From Promethearchaeota archaeon (GTDB taxonomy: Archaea; Asgardarchaeota; Lokiarchaeia; Sigynarchaeales; SOKP01): a DNA stretch of 5,240 bases. The stretch spans positions 1-5,240 of the forward strand of contig JAGXNZ010000067.1 of assembly GCA_019894655.1 (NCBI GenBank), written 5' to 3'. A program made the position numbers and the translations under genes. The notes under the pieces are model-generated. The model did no database searches and was not told where the DNA came from. It saw nothing but the letters and a program-made list of their open reading frames with translations. Each line of letters starts with the position of its first letter. The stretch's first letter is position 1. Of this stretch, positions 1-5,240 are shown in pieces.

Positions 1-1129
1 AATTTTTCAACATGGATTGGGATTCTATGTGAGTAATAATTCGCGAGATAAATGGGATTTGCTCTTGTAACTGTGTTTCAAACAGACTGCTTAATTCGTG
101 AGCCTCCTCTAAAGATAAACTATCATCAACAACTATAGCTAATGATAAGAAGTAATTGTTCTCAATTCTAAACACGTTCAAATCTTTAAAATCGGATATC
201 TCTTTAAATTCACTTTTCATAGTATAAAGCAAGTTGACTATCCCTTCTCCGAGCGAAGATTCTCCACTTAAAGGATTCATTTCAACTAATGTCTCCACAT
301 TGTAAGACGGAAAAAATTTATTGCTCAGAGCTCGAATCGCTTTCGTAATATCATTCGCATGTACTACAGATATATGATCCTCAACAGCTAGTCGAATTTC
401 TAAAAATAAGGTGTTACCACTAAATCTAACTTTTAATTCCTCGACGCCATTAACATGATCAAGATTAAATATACTTAATTTTATTTCCTCTATAATAGCT
501 GCGTTTACTGGGTTAACATCGATTAAATCCTTAATTCCTTCTTTGAAAAGATAGATTGAAGTTATAATTATCAATATGGAAAGAGCGATACTAAAATAGG
601 GATCTAAAAATTGAATGCTAAAAAATAGAGCGATGACAAAATTAATGATAACTATGAGTGCTCGAAGAGAGTCTTGGAACAAATTTAAACCTTGAATTTT
701 AAGGGATAAACTATTCAGTTTCTTTCCTTGCCATATTAAAATTCTAGAAAATACTAAATTAATGATAAATGATATAATTAGAAGAAGGAATCCTAAATCG
801 GGATTAATTATTCCAAATGAACTAGTTAAAATAGCTAGAATCGCTACAAAAATGAGAACACAATATATGTTGACCAAAATAACACCTTGGACCAATCCTC
901 CTAACGAATCAATTTTCGAATGGCCGTACATATGCTGAAAATCTGGAGGCTTTTGGCTATTATATAGGGAATATAATGTGAGAGAAACAAAAAAAATATC
1001 AGTTAGCGTATCCACGGTCTCAGATAAAAAACTTAAACTTCCAGTTACTACGACCCCTATTACTTTTAAAATAGATTGAAATAAAATTATAAATACAGCA
1101 ATAATCCCATATTTTATTTTAATATCCAT
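1..1129 (-). CDS. Cation diffusion facilitator (CDF) family metal transporter, 3' end cut by the window edge
   Basis: This is a membrane transporter that would export divalent metal ions from the cytoplasm by proton antiport. I translated it by hand: 376 codons stay open from the ATG at 1129 to the left edge. Six hydrophobic segments lie at about residues 7-29, 32-56, 77-102, 112-133, 154-172 and 178-195. CDF hallmarks are D40-x3-D44 in helix 2, YGHSKID at 68-74 after it, and N149-x3-D153 at the start of helix 5. Zinc CDFs such as YiiP usually have H-x3-D in helix 5, so the Asn suggests a different metal preference (Mn or Fe is possible). After helix 6 there appear to be two ferredoxin-like cytoplasmic domains (about 208-286 and 287-371). 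The second contains SLEEAHELS and ends with ITHIES, as CDF C-terminal domains do, so the protein is longer than the usual 300 or so residues. An in-frame TGA seven codons upstream supports this ATG. It probably has its own promoter. The family call is firm; the metal is not known. Confidence 0.85.
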   Translation of the reverse strand, partial: MDIKIKYGIIAVFIILFQSILKVIGVVVTGSLSFLSETVDTLTDIFFVSLTLYSLYNSQKPPDFQHMYGHSKIDSLGGLVQGVILVNIYCVLIFVAILAILTSSFGIINPDLGFLLLIISFIINLVFSRILIWQGKKLNSLSLKIQGLNLFQDSLRALIVIINFVIALFFSIQFLDPYFSIALSILIIITSIYLFKEGIKDLIDVNPVNAAIIEEIKLSIFNLDHVNGVEELKVRFSGNTLFLEIRLAVEDHISVVHANDITKAIRALSNKFFPSYNVETLVEMNPLSGESSLGEGIVNLLYTMKSEFKEISDFKDLNVFRIENNYFLSLAIVVDDSLSLEEAHELSSLFETQLQEQIPFISRIITHIESQSMLKN

Positions 1130-1150
1130 ATTCTTCGTAGAATTTCTTCA

Positions 1151-1162
1151 TTATTTAATAAA
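1151..1162 (-). promoter_or_regulatory. TATA-like promoter element of the CDF gene
   Basis: On the minus strand this reads TTTATTAAATAA, centred about 27 nt upstream of the ATG at 1129. No Shine-Dalgarno-like sequence lies between it and the start. That spacing is what an archaeal TATA box would have if transcription started at or next to the start codon (a leaderless mRNA). The surrounding sequence is AT-rich, so chance matches are possible. The similar arrangement at 4053-4062 makes it more credible. Confidence 0.4.
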
Positions 1163-1200
1163 CAACTTAAAGCAATAATGAGAATTAAATATTTGGCAAT

Positions 1201-1244
1201 AAAAGAATAATAAAAAAAGAAGATTTTAAATTTTTTAAAGATCT
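1201..1244 (-). terminator. Hairpin plus T-tract terminator of the oxidoreductase operon
   Basis: On the minus strand, 1244-1221 forms an AT-rich stem: AGAT-(C)-TTTAAA pairs with TTTAAAATCT around an AAA loop, with one bulged C. The stem includes the last codons and the TAA stop (1237-1235) of the reductase gene. It is followed by TC, a run of seven T (1218-1212) and then a T-rich stretch to 1201. Archaeal termination needs mainly the T tract, and the weak AU-only stem may be incidental. It lies between the operon and the CDF gene, which has its own TATA-like element. Confidence 0.5.
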
Positions 1245-2467
1245 CTCGGAATGTTAATTTCGAGATCTGTGATTGGATAGGATGCACACGGATGGAAGTA
1301 GTTAAATTTTTTGTCTCCACCTTTTCTCCAATCAGAAACCGGATTTATATATACTTTACCATCTATAAGAAGTGATCGGCAGAAACCACATTCACCAGAT
1401 CGGCATTTTGAGGGGGGATTTAAATTTGCTCTTTCTAACGCTACTAAAACAGACTCGGTTGCTATTGCTGGAATTTCTTTTGATAAATTACCGATATTAA
1501 CTTTAATCTTAAATACCTTTTCAGCAACTTCTTTAGGAAAGTCAGGATGAGTAAGTATATCCTTCACTTCACCAAAAGCTTCTCTGCGAATTCGTTTAAA
1601 GGGCAAGGTAAATTTTATGAGCTCTTCTTCAACGAAATTATACATAATCTGCGGACCGCATATGAAAAACGTATTAGAGTTCACATCACAATATTTTTCT
1701 ATTATCTCTTTAGTAATAAAACCCCTTTCACATCCCTCTAATGAAACAACAGCGCAACTTAAAACATGAACAATCTTAATTTTCGCGGGATAGTTCTTTT
1801 CCATTTCTTTGAACTCATCATAGAAAATGATGTCGTCTTCCTCGGAACTACCGTATAATAACGTTAATTTGACATCAATTGTTCCATCGATTATCGCTTT
1901 AGCTATCGAACGAAAAGGTGTAATACCTGAACCTCCCGCAATTCCGACTATCTGGTTCAAATCTCTTAGTCTTTCGTAATAAAAGAACCCTTCTGGTCCA
2001 GAACTCTCAACCTTTGTACCTACCTTCCAATTATCACAGATGAAATGTGTTAAAAATCCGTTTTCTTCTTTTCGAATAGTTAACTCGTAAAATCCGTTTA
2101 ATGCATCTTTAGGTGATGACGCTATAGAATAAGGGCGTGTTATTCGCACTCCTTCTATATCAACCTTTAAACTAATATATTGACCTGGTCGAAAAAACGC
2201 TAGTTCTTTGGTTTCGGAATCCGGGTCTGGAACAAGTTTGAATGTCTTTGAGGATTTAGTTTCTTTTTTAATCTCTTCAATCATTAAGAATTGTCTTTCA
2301 GGGTGTAATTTCCACGCCAGATCACTGATAGGATCTTCCCTTATTGGATCACTTGAAGCTCTTTCGATCCTCTTTTTCCTATTGGGAACTAGTTTAGTGA
2401 AAGCGAATAAATCTTTTGTATTGGATCTGACTATTACATTTAGCTTCTCTCCGTTTTCTTTACTCAT
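1235..2467 (-). CDS. Ferredoxin-NAD(P)H reductase-type electron-transfer protein with C-terminal [2Fe-2S] domain
   Basis: This 410-residue cytoplasmic protein should pass electrons from NAD(P)H through FAD to a [2Fe-2S] cluster and on to a partner enzyme. Residues 1 to about 55 are a charged extension that I do not recognise. Residues 56-165 are the FAD-binding barrel, with RPYSIASSP at 111-119. Residues 170-300 are the NAD(P)-binding domain, with GIAGGSGITPF at 175-185, CGP at 270-272 and REAFGE at 295-300. Residues 318-410 are a plant-type ferredoxin domain with C355-x4-C360-x2-C363 and C393 (HPCASYP). The FAD-NAD-ferredoxin order matches PaaE-like and phthalate dioxygenase reductase-like proteins. 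All four cluster ligands and both nucleotide motifs are present, so it should be active. The ATG overlaps the TGA of the upstream flavoenzyme gene (ATGA), which means co-translation and suggests that enzyme is the electron acceptor. The ferredoxin domain could also serve other acceptors. Whether it prefers NADH or NADPH cannot be told. Confidence 0.93.
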   Translation of the reverse strand: MSKENGEKLNVIVRSNTKDLFAFTKLVPNRKKRIERASSDPIREDPISDLAWKLHPERQFLMIEEIKKETKSSKTFKLVPDPDSETKELAFFRPGQYISLKVDIEGVRITRPYSIASSPKDALNGFYELTIRKEENGFLTHFICDNWKVGTKVESSGPEGFFYYERLRDLNQIVGIAGGSGITPFRSIAKAIIDGTIDVKLTLLYGSSEEDDIIFYDEFKEMEKNYPAKIKIVHVLSCAVVSLEGCERGFITKEIIEKYCDVNSNTFFICGPQIMYNFVEEELIKFTLPFKRIRREAFGEVKDILTHPDFPKEVAEKVFKIKVNIGNLSKEIPAIATESVLVALERANLNPPSKCRSGECGFCRSLLIDGKVYINPVSDWRKGGDKKFNYFHPCASYPITDLEINIPRDL

Positions 2468-4032
2468 GCTTTCCCACCCCCCTGTAATAATTTTCCTAAA
2501 GTTAACTGCGCTGAAATCAAGCCGTCAGATAACGCACTACTATATCCATGCGCTCGTCTGTTAAACCCTCCTGCAAATTCAAGTCCTTCAATGTAGACAT
2601 CTTTTCCCATCATCATTAGCCTTGGTACTAATGAATCCCAAGATTCAGGTTCATAACCATAGAATATCCCATTATATAGCTTTGCATATCTTGCAAAGGT
2701 AGCAGGAGTCGCAATTTCAATTTCTTCTATGTGATCTCGAAGAGAGGTCTTAGTAGCTTTTTCAAACTTAATAAGTAATTCTTCAGCTAATTTATTCTTA
2801 AGATTCACATATTCTTCAGGTTTAACATCTTTCCAAGCTTCGGGTTTGTATAATGTCGTGATATCCAACATACACGTTCCGGGAGGCGAACAATCAGGAA
2901 TGGCATTATTAAGAACGACACAAGCCAGACCTTTTGGGGCTTGAAGTTTTGTCCAAGAGTCATAGGCTTCGTCAGTATCCATAGTATCCATAATAAAATA
3001 CCCATACTCATGCAATCCTAATTCCTCTGCTGCTGCGTCTAATCCCGCATATACAACGAACCCCGTCAGTCCATGAATACGAGCATTAACATCCTTATAC
3101 GCGATTTCCGGTACTTCCGACTGAGGGTAAATTAATTTATTATATGTGAGGGTTGGAGAAGCGTTACTTATAACATAATTTGTTTTTATTTTATCTCCGT
3201 TAGTAGTTTCGACGCCAACCACTTTTCCCTTTTCCACTAAAATTTTGTCCACTCTAGTATTATATTCAATTCTTCCACCAAATTCTCGTATTTTGGCATC
3301 AAAAGCTGTCGTATATCCATGAGATCGATTTATAGGAACCCAACCTCCCTTTTCAGCATACTCTAACACCATAGATGCAAAAAGCGTGTAATTCATGCGT
3401 GACATAGGTAAACCAAGATAAGCCCAATAAGCGTTGATGATTTTCTGAGCCTTTTCTGGAATTCCCAATGCGTTTTCTACTTCAGTAACTGAATAAGCGG
3501 CAGTTTTAAGAAAATTTGAATACTCTTTAAACAACACTCCTTGATCGGGCTTTCCCTTCATCTTACCAATGTACGAAAAAGCCTCTCCAATCTCTTCAGC
3601 AACTTTGAAAAAGTCTTCTACAGACTTTTTACTACCCGGCACCTCCTCTTCAACCCTATCGATGAAATTCTGAACACCAAATGGCATGCTAACATCCATT
3701 TCTTCTCCAGGATCCGTCAGAATAAGTCTAAATGCTTCTGGAACTTGAACAAACTCGGCATCTAATTTAAGTTTATCTTCAAACATTCTCCTAACGCTTC
3801 CTTTATTCGATTGAGGTCCGTAACTAGCGAGTTCATGGAGCGAAGTTTCGAATTCGAACCTTCCTCTGACAAAACTTGTAGCGACTCCCCCAGGTAGGTT
3901 ATGCTGTTCTAAACATAGAACTTTTACTCCTTTCTGTGCTAAAAATGCCGTTGCCGACAATCCACCATTACCAGCCCCAACAACTACGACATCATATGAG
4001 TCTTCAATTTTTTGTTCTTTTCTCTCATTCAT
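2464..4032 (-). CDS. CrtI/CrtISO/RetSat-like FAD-dependent oxidoreductase (phytoene desaturase superfamily)
   Basis: This 522-residue flavoprotein belongs to the superfamily that desaturates, isomerises or saturates polyene chains (phytoene desaturase, carotenoid isomerase, retinol saturase). The N-terminal Rossmann fold DVVVVGAGNGG (14-24) and the LEQHNLPGG segment (41-49) bind the FAD ADP moiety and match the family's GxGxxG and E-x-n-xxGG pattern. VISNASP (287-293) and the ATPATFARY...GIFYGYEP region (440-462) are also typical. The C-terminal flavin-contact segment is unusual. Carotenoid enzymes have GDSTHPGGG-like sequence, whereas this has YIEGLEFAGGFNRRAHGYSSALSDG (480-504, my hand count), with GGF and RRAHGYSSA instead. 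There is no signal peptide or clear membrane helix. It opens a two-gene operon: a TATA-like box lies 25 nt upstream, and the reductase gene follows with an ATGA overlap. That dedicated reductase argues for a reductive or redox-cycled reaction rather than O2- or quinone-dependent desaturation. The superfamily is firm. Substrate and direction are inference, and no carotenoid gene is visible nearby. Confidence 0.88.
   Translation of the reverse strand: MNERKEQKIEDSYDVVVVGAGNGGLSATAFLAQKGVKVLCLEQHNLPGGVATSFVRGRFEFETSLHELASYGPQSNKGSVRRMFEDKLKLDAEFVQVPEAFRLILTDPGEEMDVSMPFGVQNFIDRVEEEVPGSKKSVEDFFKVAEEIGEAFSYIGKMKGKPDQGVLFKEYSNFLKTAAYSVTEVENALGIPEKAQKIINAYWAYLGLPMSRMNYTLFASMVLEYAEKGGWVPINRSHGYTTAFDAKIREFGGRIEYNTRVDKILVEKGKVVGVETTNGDKIKTNYVISNASPTLTYNKLIYPQSEVPEIAYKDVNARIHGLTGFVVYAGLDAAAEELGLHEYGYFIMDTMDTDEAYDSWTKLQAPKGLACVVLNNAIPDCSPPGTCMLDITTLYKPEAWKDVKPEEYVNLKNKLAEELLIKFEKATKTSLRDHIEEIEIATPATFARYAKLYNGIFYGYEPESWDSLVPRLMMMGKDVYIEGLEFAGGFNRRAHGYSSALSDGLISAQLTLGKLLQGGGKA
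2475..2482 (-). promoter_or_regulatory. G-rich Shine-Dalgarno-like site for the coupled reductase gene
   Basis: On the minus strand GGGGGGTG ends 7 nt before the ATG at 2467. It can pair with the CCUCCAC core of the anti-Shine-Dalgarno with one G-U wobble. It lies inside the last codons of the upstream gene, where it also encodes the C-terminal Gly-Gly-Gly. The two genes that appear to be promoter-proximal lack such a site. This supports internal re-initiation at the ATGA overlap and fixes the start codon of the reductase. Confidence 0.6.
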
Positions 4033-4052
4033 AATCTTTTTCTCTTTTTTCT

Positions 4053-4062
4053 ATATTTTAAA
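4053..4062 (-). promoter_or_regulatory. TATA-like promoter of the flavoenzyme-reductase operon
   Basis: TTTAAAATAT on the minus strand is centred about 25 nt before the ATG at 4032. The stretch between them is purine-rich (AGAAAAAAGAGAAAAAGATT) and has no GGAGG-like motif. This fits an archaeal TATA box driving a leaderless or nearly leaderless transcript. It lies in the 133-nt gap (4033-4165) behind the sulfatase remnant. I see nothing else in that gap except AT-rich tracts and no convincing terminator for the remnant. Confidence 0.45.
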
Positions 4063-4165
4063 CAATATTACATAATAATTCTCGATCTATTTTTTAACTT
4101 TTTAAAACTAATTTGGATTTACCTTGAATACATAAACGGGCGATTCTAAAAACTTAGGAAAAGTA

Positions 4166-4991
4166 TTAGTTATATGCGTCTCTCTTAGGTAAGCGTGGTC
4201 GAAGGTGTATGATTTCTCTAAGCTGTTCCTCAACTAATTTATTCTTTATTTCTCGGTCTTTTGACCATAAATTATCAATTTCACTTGGATCACTTTCGTA
4301 ATCAAAGATTTCACCCATATTTACATAGTCATCGTAAAGTGACAAACGATGCCTTTCAGTAATAAGAGTTCGTACCCTAAAAATTCTATCAGCTGCTATC
4401 TCTTCATCATGCTCAATAAGAACACGCTCTCTTACTTTCTTGTTAGGATCATTTAATATCGGTGTTATGTCATATCCTTGAAATGCTTCGGGATGTAATT
4501 TTTCTTTTACACCTAGTATGTTTAATATTGTCTTGGGAAGGTCAACGGTATTTACAAGAGAATCGGAAACTCCTGATTTTGTAACTTCTGGCACTTTCCA
4601 TAACAAGGGCATGTTTATAACACTGCGATAATGAGCAGGTCCCTTCAAAATGAGCCCGTGATCTCCACAATAATCCCCATGGTCACTAGTGAAAATGACC
4701 ATTGTATTGTCAGCCATGCCTGTTTCTTCTAAAGTTTGAAGAATTTTACCGACACCATCATCAATCATTGCAATAGAGCCGTATGTGAGCGAGATAAAGG
4801 TTTTTGCAACTTCCTCATCCACTTTTTGGGGGAGGAGATGCGGAAATCGGGAGTCTCTTAATATTTCTCCTAAAAATTCATGGTTCCTTATATCTCCCAG
4901 GAGGACATACAGGATGATGTGGATCGTTATATGAGCAATATAGGAAAAATGGCTTATCTCCATTTATTCCTTCTGAATGATTGTTTATTTT
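4166..4991 (-). pseudogene. Type I sulfatase, N-terminally truncated and frameshifted remnant
   Basis: Type I sulfatases hydrolyse sulfate esters using a formylglycine made from Cys or Ser in a C/S-x-P-S-R motif. Two frames here match the family. From 4991 to 4881 a frame with no start codon reads GDKPFFLYCSYNDPHHPVCP, the conserved strand in the middle of these enzymes, then meets TGA at 4880-4878. From about 4850 the next frame carries the rest to the TAA at 4168-4166: YGSIAMIDDGVGKILQTLEE, the metal-binding SDHGD (4687-4673), GDHGLILKGP with its conserved Lys, and a normal sulfatase C-terminus (GEIFDYESDPSEIDNLW). A nominal 265-codon ORF from an ATG at 4963 exists, but its first 35 or so residues are an out-of-frame reading of the PFF/DPHHP region. 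About 200 N-terminal residues, including the catalytic motif, are absent, and the sequence immediately upstream belongs to another gene. So it is most likely a pseudogene. Assembly or read error could explain the frameshift but not the missing half. Confidence 0.8.
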
Positions 4992-4996
4992 TTAGA

Positions 4997-5240
4997 TTAT
5001 TCTGGTGGCTTGAGCCCTAGAACATCCATTGCTTCGATAACTGAGGACATGAGTTCGATCTGATATTTATAGCCTTCAATACCCTCTGCGAAAAAAATTA
5101 GAGATTAATTTGCTCGGGCAAGATATTCTTTAAGTTTCCCTTCTTTTATTTCATCCGCGATTACTACTTTGTATCCTTCTTTGGTTGCAGAGACAGCATT
5201 ATTAAGGAGTGTCTTAGAAAGGGACTTATCTTCTGGAAAT
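4997..5240 (-). pseudogene. C-terminal end of an unrecognised alpha/beta protein, interrupted by an in-frame stop
   Basis: One minus-strand frame reads from the right edge (5239) for 44 codons to a TAA at 5107-5105. It continues in the same frame for 35 more codons to a second TAA at 4999-4997. The protein-like pattern runs through the stop: a strand (GYKVVIADEI), a helix (KEGKLKEYLARAN), then after the stop a strand (SLIFFAEG) and a helix (YQIELMSSVIEAMDVLGL) ending in KPPE. This suggests one alpha/beta domain with a nonsense mutation rather than two genes. Alternatively the first part is the intact end of a gene and the second a separate remnant; the second part has no upstream ATG. I do not recognise the family. 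It ends only 5 nt before the open frame of the sulfatase remnant, so both decayed pieces adjoin. Confidence 0.5.

Noticed and set aside
1120..1152. Ten-codon ORF (MKKFYEEYGY) from an ATG at 1152, overlapping the start of the CDF gene; a possible upstream regulatory ORF.
   Set aside because: It is too short to support, its ATG overlaps the putative TATA element, and under a leaderless model it would not be transcribed.
1114..1320. Minus-strand open frame of 68 codons between the reductase and CDF genes.
   Set aside because: It overlaps the reductase end, the T-rich terminator and the CDF start. Its composition (KFKIFFFYYSFIAK) reflects translated AT-rich DNA.
2208..2564. Plus-strand open frame of 118 codons.
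   Set aside because: It is antisense to two well-supported genes, has no recognisable motif, and is explained as a reading shadow.
2805..3011. Minus-strand open frame of 68 codons inside the flavoenzyme gene.
   Set aside because: It is an alternative frame of a gene with clear family motifs and has no motif of its own.
4080..4165. Possible terminator behind the sulfatase remnant (CTAAGTTTTTAG mini-stem and short T runs).
   Set aside because: The stem is only four base pairs and the T runs are no longer than background in this AT-rich sequence.
4878..4963. N-terminal part of the 265-residue ORF starting at 4963 (MEISHFSYIA...), which looks hydrophobic and could pass for a signal or membrane segment.
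   Set aside because: The same DNA in another frame encodes the conserved sulfatase PFFLYCSYNDPHHP strand, so the hydrophobic reading is an out-of-frame artefact.
1..5240. CRISPR arrays, tRNA or rRNA genes, insertion sequences, and riboswitches.
   Set aside because: I saw no regularly spaced repeats, no tRNA-like cloverleaf motifs, no transposase motifs, and no long structured leader anywhere in the window.

Overview
The window is AT-rich and every gene I can support lies on the minus strand, so transcription runs from high to low coordinates. The expression signals look archaeal. Two genes have a TATA-like box centred about 25-27 nt before the ATG and no Shine-Dalgarno motif, which suggests leaderless mRNAs. 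The one gene inside an operon has a G-rich Shine-Dalgarno-like sequence, and the main operon ends in a T-rich tract. The composition (many AAA, ATA and AGA codons) would fit an AT-rich archaeon, for example an Asgard/Lokiarchaeia-type lineage. That placement is an inference from style, not from a marker gene.

Layout from right to left, in transcription order. (1) 5240-4997: the end of an unrecognised alpha/beta protein, running off the window edge and interrupted by an in-frame TAA. (2) 4991-4166: the C-terminal part of a type I sulfatase that has lost its N-terminal catalytic half and carries a frameshift, so it is probably a decaying gene. (3) 4165-4033: a short intergenic region with a TATA-like promoter. 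(4) 4032-2464: an intact CrtI/CrtISO/RetSat-like FAD oxidoreductase. (5) 2467-1235: an intact flavin reductase with FAD, NAD(P) and C-terminal plant-type [2Fe-2S] domains, joined to gene 4 by an ATGA overlap. (6) 1244-1201: an AT-rich hairpin plus T-tract terminator. (7) 1162-1151: a TATA-like promoter. (8) 1129-1: a cation diffusion facilitator transporter, cut by the left edge, with an atypical metal site and two C-terminal cytoplasmic domains.

The main functional unit is the two-gene operon. The reductase looks like an electron-delivery module (NAD(P)H to FAD to [2Fe-2S]), and its translation is coupled to a flavoenzyme of the polyene desaturase/isomerase/saturase superfamily. The simplest inference is that the flavoenzyme is kept reduced by a dedicated partner and acts as a reductase or redox-dependent isomerase on a hydrophobic polyprenoid-type substrate. 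The substrate itself cannot be read from the sequence. The transporter appears to be a separate transcription unit.
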